Part shown: piece after piece, positions 45,484 through 53,853 of the stretch
Position numbering within the stretch: position 1 is the stretch's first letter
Layout of the letters: each line of letters starts with the position of its first letter
Source of the DNA: Achromobacter sp. HZ34
GTDB taxonomy: Bacteria > Pseudomonadota > Gammaproteobacteria > Burkholderiales > Burkholderiaceae_B
Reading direction: 5' to 3'
Assembly: GCF_002209485.1 (NCBI RefSeq)
Contig: NZ_NJIX01000002.1
Location: 1,054,001 to 1,118,000 of the forward strand
Length of the DNA: 64,000 nucleotides
Made by a program: the position numbers and the translations under genes
The notes under the pieces: model-generated
Told to the model about the DNA's origin: nothing
Databases searched by the model: none
The model's input: only the letters and a program-made list of their open reading frames with translations

Positions 45484-46458
45484 TTATTGAGGTTGCAGTC
45501 CGATCTGCTTGGTCACCTTCGACCATTTGGCGGACTCGTCGGCAAGATACTTGGCAAGATAGGCGGGCCCCTGCGGGTCCGGGACGATACCGCGATTTTC
45601 CAGGTCTTTCTTCACCGCGGCATCGTTGAGAGACGCAATAGTCGACTGCGACAACGCCTGCACCACCGCGGCCGGTGTGCCCTTCGGCGCCACCAGTCCA
45701 AACCAGGTGCCGCCGGAAAAGCCCGGCAAGCCGCTTTCCGCGACGGTAGGAAGATCAGGCAACAAGGCCGAACGTTGCGGCGTCGCCATTGCCAGCGCCT
45801 TGATCTTGCCGGCCTGTATCAGGGGCAGCACCGCGGTGATGGTGTCGAAGGTGATCTGGATCTGGCCACCCATCAAGTCGGTCAGGGACGGCGAACTGCC
45901 ACGATACGGGACATGCGTCATCTTGATGCCAGCCTGCAGGTTCATCAATTCGCCGGCAAGATGATTGGAGGTGCCGCTACCGAAGGACGAGAAATTGACC
46001 GCGCCCGGATGAGCCTTGGCGTACGCGATCAGCTCCTGCACGTTGTTGGGCGGAAATTCCTTGTTGGCGACCAGCACGAAAGGCACCTGTCCGATCATGG
46101 CAACCGGCGCGAAATCCTTTTCCGCATCGTAGGCCACATCCTTCTTGGTCCACTTCGCGATCGACAGCTCGGGCGAAGCGGCGAACAGCAAGGTGTAGCC
46201 GTCGGGCGTCGAGTTGGCCACCAGGCCCGCTCCGATCACGCCCCCGCCCCCACCGCGGTTTTCCACCACGAAGCTGCCCTTCATGCGCTCGGTCAAGGAC
46301 TTGGCGAGCACGCGCGCCGCGATATCCGTGCTGCCTCCGGCGGGATACGCCACCACCATGCGTACCGGGCGCGCCGGGTACGTTTCCGCGGCAGTGGCCA
46401 CGGTTGTTGCGGCGGCGCAGCCCGCCATGACCATCAGCTTGAATAGAACCTTGTACAT
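45484..46458 (-). CDS. Tripartite tricarboxylate transporter receptor (Bug family)
   Basis: 324 aa. I chose ATG 46458 because AAGGGG lies seven bases upstream. The alternative ATG six bases earlier is too close to it. The signal peptide ends near ATA-AETYP. YPARPVRMVVAYPAGGSTD, VVENRGGGGGVIGAG and PTVAESGLPGFSG are diagnostic. No TctAB nearby. Together with DadA it forms a two-gene transcript divergent from dipeptidase and IclR genes, across a 39-bp palindrome. Confidence 0.93.
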   Translation of the reverse strand: MYKVLFKLMVMAGCAAATTVATAAETYPARPVRMVVAYPAGGSTDIAARVLAKSLTERMKGSFVVENRGGGGGVIGAGLVANSTPDGYTLLFAASPELSIAKWTKKDVAYDAEKDFAPVAMIGQVPFVLVANKEFPPNNVQELIAYAKAHPGAVNFSSFGSGTSNHLAGELMNLQAGIKMTHVPYRGSSPSLTDLMGGQIQITFDTITAVLPLIQAGKIKALAMATPQRSALLPDLPTVAESGLPGFSGGTWFGLVAPKGTPAAVVQALSQSTIASLNDAAVKKDLENRGIVPDPQGPAYLAKYLADESAKWSKVTKQIGLQPQ

Positions 46459-46529
46459 CGACATTCCCCTTGTGAACTTTTGATATGGCAGGGTTCTCGA
46501 CCTTGCCTGAGGAAAGATTATCTCGATAG

Positions 46530-46568
46530 AATATTGAAACGCAATACTCGATATTGCATTCCAATATT
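46530..46568. promoter_or_regulatory. 39-bp palindrome between Bug/dadA and dipeptidase/iclR
   Basis: Outer arms AATATTG (46530-46536) and CAATATT (46562-46568) are perfect. Inner arms GCAATA (46541-46546) and TATTGC (46552-46557) are also perfect, and the centre is near 46549. It sits between the two start codons and shares the GCAATA/TATTGC core with the operators of the related IclR at 40235. The likely ligand is the IclR encoded at 47609. Confidence 0.65.
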
Positions 46569-46600
46569 GCTGATCCTCAGCCCCCAAGGAGAAACACCGC

Positions 46601-47602
46601 ATGTCATCCACGCCTGCTTCCCGCATCGTCATCGATGGACTCGTTTTCCATGGCGACGGCAATCCCGAACCGCTGTTGACGGGCGGCGTGACCGCCGCCA
46701 ACATCACCGTGGCGCCCTATCTGGAAGGTATGCAATCGGCCTTCGACAATATGAGCCGCTGGCGCCGCCTTGCCACGCTGCCGGACAGCAAGTGGAAGCT
46801 GGTCCTCAAAGCGCAGGACATACGGGCGGCCAAGCAGGAAGGCAAGGCGGGCCTGATCATGGGCTGGCAGAACACCTGGCCGCTCGATGCGAATCTCGAC
46901 CGCATCGCCGGCTTTCATGCGCTGGGCCTGCGCGTCGCGCAACTGACGTACAACGAAGCCAACTTCGTGGGCGACGGCTGCGGCGAAACGCGAGGCGGCG
47001 GCCTCACCGACTTTGGCCGCAAGGTCGTGGCCGAGTTGAACCGGCTGGGCATCGCCATCGACCTGAGCCATTGCTCCGAGCAGACGGTGCAGGAAACCGC
47101 CGCGATGACGAGCCAGCCGGTTTTCCTTACGCACGCCAACGCCAAGGCGGTCGATGCGCGCGTGCGCAACAAGACCGATGACGCGATCCGTGCCGTCGCC
47201 AAGACGGGTGGCGTCATCGGCGCCAGCATCCATGGCTTCCTGAATTGGAGCGGCGATCCCAAGCAGCCGCCCACCCTGGAAAACTTCGTCAAGCACGTCA
47301 AGTACCTGGGCAATATGGTCGGCTTCGAACATGTCGGCATCGGCACCGACTTCGCCTGCCTGCAGGACACGGCCGAAGTGGACCGCATCCTTGAACTGAG
47401 CAAGAACTACCCCGGTCCCGCCGGCGTGTTCATCAACGCCTTCGGCAACCGCCTGGTCGACCGCTATCCCCCGCAGACGCCCTCCCCGCGCGAATTCCCG
47501 CACATCATCGAGGCGCTGGAGCGTGGCGGCCTGACGGCGGCGCAGGTAGACGGCATCGCGGGCGGCAACTTCCTGCGCGCATTCGAGCAGGTGTGGGGGT
47601 AA
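46601..47602 (+). CDS. Membrane-dipeptidase family (M19) peptidase
   Basis: 333 aa. Metal ligands visible: H17-x-D19 (VFHGDG), His157 (DLSHCSEQ) and His178 (FLTHANAK), followed by R-N-K. Where renal dipeptidase has the bridging Glu (IEGG), this protein reads GWQNTW (Gln90), as in a subfamily of bacterial homologues. No signal peptide, so cytoplasmic. M19 enzymes cleave dipeptides and tolerate a C-terminal D-residue. ATG 46601 follows AAGGAGAAACACCGC. An IclR gene follows after six bases. Confidence 0.9.
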   Translation: MSSTPASRIVIDGLVFHGDGNPEPLLTGGVTAANITVAPYLEGMQSAFDNMSRWRRLATLPDSKWKLVLKAQDIRAAKQEGKAGLIMGWQNTWPLDANLDRIAGFHALGLRVAQLTYNEANFVGDGCGETRGGGLTDFGRKVVAELNRLGIAIDLSHCSEQTVQETAAMTSQPVFLTHANAKAVDARVRNKTDDAIRAVAKTGGVIGASIHGFLNWSGDPKQPPTLENFVKHVKYLGNMVGFEHVGIGTDFACLQDTAEVDRILELSKNYPGPAGVFINAFGNRLVDRYPPQTPSPREFPHIIEALERGGLTAAQVDGIAGGNFLRAFEQVWG

Positions 47603-47608
47603 AGCAGA

Positions 47609-48424
47609 ATGGCGCGCAGCACTGGCAAGGCCGTCCCGGCGGATGCGGATGACGCAGCGGTGGATCGTCTGTTCGTCAACTCGGTGGCCAAGTGCTTCCG
47701 CGTGCTCGAAACGTTCAACGAGGCGCAACGTCCGCTCAGTCTCAAGGAGCTGACTGCATTGTCCGGCCTGGAAAAAAGCGCGGCGCAGCGGCTCACGCAC
47801 ACCTTGTGCGTGCTCGGCTATCTGCGCCAGCATCCGCGTACCCGGGCCTATGTGCTGTCGTCGCGCCTGCTGGAATTCAGCCACAGCGTGTTGGCGACCG
47901 ACCTGGTGCGCGAGGCGGCGGAATCGCACCTGCGCGCGCTGAGCGAGGCGTGCAAGGAGACCGTCAACCTGATGGAACTCGAAGGCGACGAGATCGTGTA
48001 TGTGCTGCGCTTTCCCAGTACCCACCCGGTCAGTGTGGACCTGCACGTCGGCTCGCGGCTGCCCGTCTTCTGCTCGGCGGCGGGACGCGCCATCCTGCCA
48101 TGGCTGCCGATGGCGGAGGCCGAACGCTTGCTGGCGGGACCGCGCAAGCCCATGACCGAGCACACCGTCACCGACCTCGACGCATTGCGCGGCATCCTGG
48201 CGCAGGTCAAGCGCGACGGCTATGTCATCAACAACCAGGAGGCTTTCATCGGCGATATTTCGCTGGCCGCGCCGGTCTTCGACCGCGACGGCGAGGTTGC
48301 CGCCGCCATCAATATCGCCGTGCCCTCGCCACGCTGGAGCATCGCGAAGGTGAAAAAGGAACTTGTGCCTTTGCTGCTGCAATGCGCACGGCGAATCACC
48401 GGCGACCTTTCAGGCAAGACCTGA
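47609..48424 (+). CDS. IclR-family transcriptional regulator
   Basis: 271 aa. Winged helix-turn-helix at about 22-85 (LFVNSVAKCFRVLETF, LKELTALSGLEKSAAQRLTHTLCVLGYL). Effector domain includes GSRLPVFCSAAGRAILP and AFIGDISLAAPVFDRDG. It is co-transcribed with the dipeptidase gene. It probably binds the palindrome upstream and controls both divergent transcripts. Confidence 0.94.
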   Translation: MARSTGKAVPADADDAAVDRLFVNSVAKCFRVLETFNEAQRPLSLKELTALSGLEKSAAQRLTHTLCVLGYLRQHPRTRAYVLSSRLLEFSHSVLATDLVREAAESHLRALSEACKETVNLMELEGDEIVYVLRFPSTHPVSVDLHVGSRLPVFCSAAGRAILPWLPMAEAERLLAGPRKPMTEHTVTDLDALRGILAQVKRDGYVINNQEAFIGDISLAAPVFDRDGEVAAAINIAVPSPRWSIAKVKKELVPLLLQCARRITGDLSGKT

Positions 48425-48458
48425 AGGCGCTCATTCAAAAAGTTCGCAACGGAATTCC

Positions 48459-48864
48459 ATGACTGGTGCAGTAGCCTGGGCGCACGCTGATCGCGGGCGG
48501 TATCGACACCTGTTTCGCCAATCCCGGCACATTCGAAATGCATATGGTGGCGGCATTGGACCGGCACAGCGGCATCCGGCGGGCCGCGGGCATTGCCGCC
48601 AAGGCGGGTTGCAAGCTGGGCGCGCCAACGCCGGTTGCCTTCTTCGCCTATCCCGACAAGCCCAGCATGCTGGTGGACGAGGGCTGCGGTTGCGTCCAGC
48701 CTGCCGGAGCATGCCATCATGGTGGACGAGGCCGTGACGACAGGCCGCAAGCAGAGCATGGTGTCGAGGCCAGGCGCGTTGACACGGCAGAGGCGTTGAC
48801 GGCCGCGCAGGAGGCGTCCTATGCCAGGCCCGGAGCGTTCCTGATCGAGGCGATGATAGGCTGA
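48459..48864 (+). pseudogene. Decayed ThDP-dependent enzyme gene (acetolactate synthase-like)
   Basis: Scattered pieces of one protein lie in order but in different frames. The N-terminus is TLIAGGIDTCFANPGTFEMH from 48484, one base out of frame with the ATG at 48459. An internal piece AAKAGCKLGA joins directly to PVAFFAYPDKPSMLVDEGC. Then HAIMVDEAVTTGRK is in another frame, and a C-terminus TAEALTAAQEASYARPGAF ends at TGA 48862-48864. A protein of roughly 500 residues has shrunk to about 130 codons by deletions and frameshifts. Non-functional. Confidence 0.75.
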
Positions 48865-49099
48865 GCGTGGCAGGCGCGGAGCGGCCTTGGGCCCTTGAAG
48901 GCCGCGCCGTGAATACAAGCCTGGGCATGGTTGGCTAATATCGACGGAACCAAGCTGACGCGGGGATGTCCATTCGCTGGCATCCTCGAATACGTTGAAC
49001 CGCGAACGTCGTTCGCGTCAGCAAACTGTCAGCCTGCCAAACATGGCAATGTCCAGCGCCCTGCTTGTCCGGGCCCATCCTCGATCTACTGGCCACCAC

Positions 49100-50119
49100 A
49101 TGAAGTCTTCCCGCCGTACCTGGTTACGCAACAACCTGGCCGCCACGTGCGGCCTGGCCCTGGCCCCCGTCCTGTCCCTGCGCACGGGGCTTGCCGTCGC
49201 GGCCGCGGCGCCCGCCTACGCCATCGTCATGAACTCCGGCGAGGCCAGCGTCTCGGTCATCGACATGGCCACCCGCAAGGTGCTGCGCACCTTGCCCACG
49301 CTGCGTGAGCCCAGTCATTGGGCCCTGACGCCGGACCGCAAGCAGATGTATATCGCCGACGCCAGCGGCAACGCGTTGTTCGTCGTCGATCCGCGCCAGG
49401 CCACCGCGATCGGGCACAAGACCATCGCGGACCCTTATCAGCTGGGATTCAGTCCCGATAACCGCTATCTCGTCGTCAACGCACTGCGCTTGAATCACGT
49501 CGACGTCTACCGTGCCGACGACCTGTCGCTGGTCAAGCGTTTCGCCGTGGGCAAGATGCCCAGCCACCTGGATTTCGCGCCGGATGCGCGCACCAGCTTC
49601 AACTCCATGCAGGAGTCCAATTCACTGGTGGCCCTGGATCTCACCAATATGACCGTGCGCTGGACCACCGAGGTCGGCAAGACGCCGGCCGGTGTGCTCT
49701 GGCACAAGGGCAAGGTGCTGGTCTGCGTCATGGGTGCCGACCACGTTGCCGAGGTCGATCCCGTCAACGGCAAGGTGCTGCGCAAGATCAAGACGGGCGT
49801 CGGTCCCCACAATATCTTCCTGGCACCGGACAAGAAGACACTGTATGTCAGCAACCGTATTGGTGGCTCCCTGGTGGCCTTGGACGCCGATACCTTCGAG
49901 CTTCGGCGCACCTACCCGTTCCATGCGGCGGGGCCGGACGATATCGCCATTGCGCCCGACGGCAAGATCTGGATCGCCCTGCGCTTCCATGAGCAGGTCG
50001 CGGTGCTGGATCCTGAAAGCGGCAAGTACGAGACCATCGACGTCGGCCGCTCGCCCCATGGCATTTTCCTGTCCACGCAGCTGGCCCACACGGGTCCCGT
50101 CACCGCCGAGGTGCTTTGA
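49100..50119 (+). CDS. Tat-exported YncE-like beta-propeller protein
   Basis: 339 aa. The ATG at 49100 gives a twin-arginine signal (SSRRTWLRNNLAATCGLALAP) with cleavage near AVA-AA. The rest is seven-bladed propeller repeats of the YncE/cytochrome-d1 type (VMNSGEASVSVIDMATRKVLRTL, YVSNRIGGSLVALDADTFELRRT, AVLDPESGKYETIDVG). It would be periplasmic, with the Tat route suggesting folding or cofactor loading before export. It is followed nine bases later by a sterol-desaturase-type membrane protein, so the two probably work together. Role unknown. Confidence 0.85.
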   Translation: MKSSRRTWLRNNLAATCGLALAPVLSLRTGLAVAAAAPAYAIVMNSGEASVSVIDMATRKVLRTLPTLREPSHWALTPDRKQMYIADASGNALFVVDPRQATAIGHKTIADPYQLGFSPDNRYLVVNALRLNHVDVYRADDLSLVKRFAVGKMPSHLDFAPDARTSFNSMQESNSLVALDLTNMTVRWTTEVGKTPAGVLWHKGKVLVCVMGADHVAEVDPVNGKVLRKIKTGVGPHNIFLAPDKKTLYVSNRIGGSLVALDADTFELRRTYPFHAAGPDDIAIAPDGKIWIALRFHEQVAVLDPESGKYETIDVGRSPHGIFLSTQLAHTGPVTAEVL

Positions 50120-50128
50120 GGACACGAG

Positions 50129-51106
50129 ATGCTGACGTTCATTGACCGTTTTTTCAACATCCTGGCCGGGAATATCGACCAATACCTGGTCCTGCCGCTG
50201 CTTTATAAATTCGGCTGGATGCAGTGGGAGGAATTGTCCTTCGACTGGGCGCTGGTGTGTGTCTATGGCTTCTTCGCCGTCATCGCCACCTATGCCATCT
50301 GCTGGCCGCTGGAAGCGCTGTTTCCCATCGAGAAATGGGAGGATCGCAAGGCGGTATTCACCGACGCCATCTATACCGTCCTGAATCGCGTGGGCGTGCT
50401 GCCCATCGTCAGCTTCCTGCTGTTCTATGAAGTCCAGGTGTGGGTCAATGGCTATATCGTCGATATGGGTTATATCCCGCCCACGCTGGAAAGCATGGTG
50501 CCGTGGCTGATCGGCCATCCTGTCGTCACGTTCCTGGCTTATGCGCTGATCCTGGACTGTGCGGATTACTGGCGGCATCGCTTGTCGCACACTTTCCGTG
50601 GCTGGTATGCGTTGCACGCGCTGCATCATGCCCAGCGGCAGATGAGTTTCTGGTCGGATGACCGCAACCACCTGCTCGACGACCTGGTGGCCGGCGTATG
50701 GTTCGGCATCGTCGGTTTGGCGATCGGCATCCCGCCCCTGCAGTTCCCGCTGCTTTTCCTGTTCATGCGCTTCATCGAAAGCTTGAGCCACGCGAACATC
50801 AAGCTGTCGTTCGGGTGGCTGGGCGACCGCTTGCTGGTGTCGCCGCGCTTTCACCGCCTGCACCACGGCCTGCGCGCGGCAGGGCGCCGCTCCTGCAACT
50901 ACGGCGCGGTCTTTCCGTTCTGGGACATGCTGTTCGGGACGGCGGACTTCTCCGACGAGTATCCGGCCACGGGGGACAAACGCGCACCCGAAGCCATGGC
51001 GACGGGTGGCTACGTCGCGCAGCAGGTCAGCGGCTTGCGTTTCTTCCGTGACGAACTGCGCGCGGGGCGGGCCAAGCGGCGATCGAACCCATCGCTTTCC
51101 GATTGA
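50129..51106 (+). CDS. Sterol desaturase/fatty acid hydroxylase-family membrane protein
   Basis: 325 aa with four to five hydrophobic segments. The di-iron His motifs of the family are present in order: DYWRHRLSH, ALHALHH and RFHRLHH, with additional His between. It is an O2-dependent hydroxylase or desaturase of a lipid-type substrate in the inner membrane by family knowledge. Start 9 bases after the YncE-like gene. It ends 33 bases before the stop of the convergent LysR gene. Confidence 0.9.
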   Translation: MLTFIDRFFNILAGNIDQYLVLPLLYKFGWMQWEELSFDWALVCVYGFFAVIATYAICWPLEALFPIEKWEDRKAVFTDAIYTVLNRVGVLPIVSFLLFYEVQVWVNGYIVDMGYIPPTLESMVPWLIGHPVVTFLAYALILDCADYWRHRLSHTFRGWYALHALHHAQRQMSFWSDDRNHLLDDLVAGVWFGIVGLAIGIPPLQFPLLFLFMRFIESLSHANIKLSFGWLGDRLLVSPRFHRLHHGLRAAGRRSCNYGAVFPFWDMLFGTADFSDEYPATGDKRAPEAMATGGYVAQQVSGLRFFRDELRAGRAKRRSNPSLSD

Positions 51107-51139
51107 ACGCGGCTTTGCGCGGCTGTATCGCAAGGAAAG

Positions 51140-52057
51140 CTATTGGGGCACCTCGACACCCGTCTGGCCTTCCTTGTGGATCACTTCCTTGAGTGTCTCC
51201 ATGAACGATTGGGAGATCTGCGACATCGGTTCATCGCGCAGCCGGATAAGGTATGCCTTCAACAAGGGGCTGCTTTCGACAGGCCGCGTGACGAAGCGGC
51301 TCGCCGACCAGCTGCGCGCGGAGAATTGGTCGACCAGCGCGATGCCAGCACCGGCCTGGACCAGGGCGCAGGCGTTCTGCGGCGATCCGACCTCGACCAC
51401 GGGACGCAGCGTCTGGCCGCTTGCCTCGAACATCGAGTGGACCATCTGTCCGAATGGCGAGCCTTTTTCATAGGCAATGAACGGATAGGCCACCAAGTCC
51501 TTAATCTGCAGCGACGCCCTGCGAGATAGCGGATGGTTGTAGGGACAGATACACACCAGGCTGGCCGTCGCCAGTTCTTCCTGCTCAAGATTGGGATGCG
51601 CGATGGGCAGGATCGTCAGCGCCAGGTCGGCCTGCCTCTTGAGAAGCCGGTCCGTCAGCGGGATGTGCGTGAGGTAGTGAAACGTCAGCTTCACGTTGGG
51701 ATGGGTATGCCTGTAGCTGGCGATGGCCGTCGGAATCAGCATCTGGCCCAGGCTGGGGCTGGCGACGATGTTGAGTATGCCTTCCTGATGCTCGAAGAGC
51801 TCACGCGCCATGTCATTGACGCGCTGCACGCTTTCATAGACTGCCTCTACTTCGTGCAGCAGCTTCCTGGCTTCGGGAGTCGCGTGCAGGCGGCCTCGCA
51901 CGCGCTGGAATAGCGGAAAGCCGATGCGTTCCTCCGTATGCGACAGCAGCCGGCTCACAGCAGGCTGAGATACGAAAAGGAGCTCGGAGGCACCACGGAT
52001 CGTGCCGGTAATCATCACCGCGCGGAAAACTTCAATCTGGCGAAAGTTCAGCTTCAT
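51140..52057 (-). CDS. LysR-family transcriptional regulator
   Basis: 305 aa. I chose the ATG at 52057 since AGGAAATCAGAG precedes it and the protein then starts at the usual LysR helix-turn-helix (MKLNFRQIEVFRAVMITGTIRGASELLFVSQPAVSRLL). The effector domain follows (VASPSLGQMLIPTA, DLALTILP, AGAGIALVDQF). It is divergent from the hydantoinase cluster, its expected target. A 21-bp inverted repeat lies between. Confidence 0.95.
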   Translation of the reverse strand: MKLNFRQIEVFRAVMITGTIRGASELLFVSQPAVSRLLSHTEERIGFPLFQRVRGRLHATPEARKLLHEVEAVYESVQRVNDMARELFEHQEGILNIVASPSLGQMLIPTAIASYRHTHPNVKLTFHYLTHIPLTDRLLKRQADLALTILPIAHPNLEQEELATASLVCICPYNHPLSRRASLQIKDLVAYPFIAYEKGSPFGQMVHSMFEASGQTLRPVVEVGSPQNACALVQAGAGIALVDQFSARSWSASRFVTRPVESSPLLKAYLIRLRDEPMSQISQSFMETLKEVIHKEGQTGVEVPQ

Positions 52058-52111
52058 CTCTGATTTCCTGGTGCGATCTTGCCCGGCTGATAGCCAACTA
52101 GGGTTAACACT

Positions 52112-52132
52112 TATGCCGACCTTCCCGGCATA
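52112..52132. promoter_or_regulatory. LysR-type operator candidate before hydantoinase cluster
   Basis: Perfect inverted repeat TATGCCG (52112-52118) and CGGCATA (52126-52132), spaced by seven bases, with a T-N(11)-A core type. It is 55 bases upstream of the LysR start and 175 upstream of the hydantoinase start. GGCATAGG recurs at 52198-52205, which may mark a second half-site. Confidence 0.6.
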
Positions 52133-52306
52133 GGGGGATTGGTGAACCCCTATTTTGCTAGGAAAAACCCTCGTTGTAAGCACTTATCAGGCGTCATTGG
52201 CATAGGAATTCTTAACACAAAGTTAAGGACGGCCATTAAAGAAGCAATAGGCATGGCGCAGTGGCGGATCAATAATTTTCCCACTTCGACTTGAGGGCCT
52301 CGCGCG

Positions 52307-53806
52307 ATGCAACAAGATCCAGGCACGACTGCTTCTTTCGACCTCACCATCAGAAATGGCCGTATTTCCAATGCCGATGGCACCTTCGTCGCGGACATCG
52401 GCGTGCGCGGGGGAGTGATCGTGGAGATTGCCCAGAACCTGCCCCCGGGCAGGGAAGACGTAGACGCCGCAGGCAAGTGGGTGCTGCCTGGCGGCATCGA
52501 CAGCCATACCCACATCGAGCAGCTTTCGGGCATGGGCGTGATGTGCGCGGATGACTTCTACTCGGGCACGGTGTCGGCCGCCTTCGGCGGCACCACCACG
52601 ATCATTTCCTTCGCAGCCCAGCACCGAAAGGACCGCATTCCAGACGTCATCGCCGACTACTCCCGCCGAGCGCGCGAGAAGGCGGTGATCGACTACGGAT
52701 TCCACCTGATCCTGGCGAATCCCGACGAGCAGGCCCTCAAGCACGATCTGCCGGCGGTGATCGAAAGCGGCATTACGTCGCTCAAGGTCTACATGACCTA
52801 CGACCAGCTCAAGCTGGACGACTACCAGTTGCTGGACGTGCTCGCCGTCGCAGGCGAGCATGGCGCGATGGTGATGTTGCATGCCGAGAACCACGACATG
52901 ATCCGGTGGGTTGCGCGGCGGCTCCTGGAGCGTGGCCACACGGCGCCGAAGTTCCACGCCGTTTCGCATGATCCGCTCGTCGAATCCGAAGCGACCCATC
53001 GGGCGATTGCGCTATCGCGCCTGATCGACGTCCCGGTGCTCATCGTGCACGTCGCGGGCACGGAAACGGTGGACATCATCCGGAAAGCCCGGCACCTCGG
53101 CGCACAGGTGTATGCGGAAAGTTGCCCGCAGTATCTATTCCTGGAAGCCAAGGATTCCGACCAACCCGGACTGGAAGGTGCAAAGTTCTGCTGCAGCCCC
53201 CCGCCTGGCGACAAGGCATCGCAGGAAGCGGTCTGGGCCGGATTCAAGGACGGCACCCTGGGGGTCTATTCCTCCGACCATGCGCCTTATCGCTTCGATG
53301 AATCGGGCAAGCTGCCAAAAGGCGATGCCACCACCTTCAAGGAGATGGCGAATGGCGTTCCGGGAATCGAGCTGCGGCTGCCGCTCCTGTTCTCCGAAGG
53401 GGTGATGAAGGGCCGCATCAGCGTCGAGGAGTTCGTTGCCCTCACGGCAACGAATCATGCCCGGATGTACGGCCTGGCACCGCGCAAAGGTGCCATTCAG
53501 GTGGAGGCCGACGCCGATATCGTCATTTGGGACATCGAACGCAAGACGGTGGTGTCCGCAGGGATCCTGCATGACGCGGTGGGCTACACCCCGTACGAAG
53601 GCCGCGAGATTCAGGGCTGGCCCGTCCAGGTGTACAGCCGTGGCCGCTGTGTGGTCAAGGACGGCGCGCTGCAAGTAGAAAAAGGCAGCGGCCAGTTCAT
53701 CGCGCGTTCGCGGCCAGACCCCGTCGTGAAACGTCCCGATCCGACCGCGCAGCGCAAAACGTTCGGCAATTTCATCGGTTTGAAGTCGGCAGCACTCAGC
53801 AAATAA
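52307..53806 (+). CDS. Dihydropyrimidinase/hydantoinase-family amidohydrolase
   Basis: 499 aa. Metal site residues: His67-x-His69 (DSHTHIEQ), carbamylated Lys160 (TSLKVYMTYD), His192 (MLHAENHD), His248 (IVHVAGTE) and Asp in YSSDHAPYRF. Complete length. It opens cyclic amides (dihydropyrimidines, hydantoins, allantoin-like rings). It is the first gene of a seven-gene plus-strand cluster with an amino-acid-type ABC importer, a DapA-like enzyme, a racemase and a flavin dehydrogenase. No carbamoylase gene is present. Confidence 0.94.
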   Translation: MQQDPGTTASFDLTIRNGRISNADGTFVADIGVRGGVIVEIAQNLPPGREDVDAAGKWVLPGGIDSHTHIEQLSGMGVMCADDFYSGTVSAAFGGTTTIISFAAQHRKDRIPDVIADYSRRAREKAVIDYGFHLILANPDEQALKHDLPAVIESGITSLKVYMTYDQLKLDDYQLLDVLAVAGEHGAMVMLHAENHDMIRWVARRLLERGHTAPKFHAVSHDPLVESEATHRAIALSRLIDVPVLIVHVAGTETVDIIRKARHLGAQVYAESCPQYLFLEAKDSDQPGLEGAKFCCSPPPGDKASQEAVWAGFKDGTLGVYSSDHAPYRFDESGKLPKGDATTFKEMANGVPGIELRLPLLFSEGVMKGRISVEEFVALTATNHARMYGLAPRKGAIQVEADADIVIWDIERKTVVSAGILHDAVGYTPYEGREIQGWPVQVYSRGRCVVKDGALQVEKGSGQFIARSRPDPVVKRPDPTAQRKTFGNFIGLKSAALSK

Positions 53807-53853
53807 CCAGCGACGCCCAAGCCGGCGTCCACCTGCAAAGCAAGGGGAAGTTC

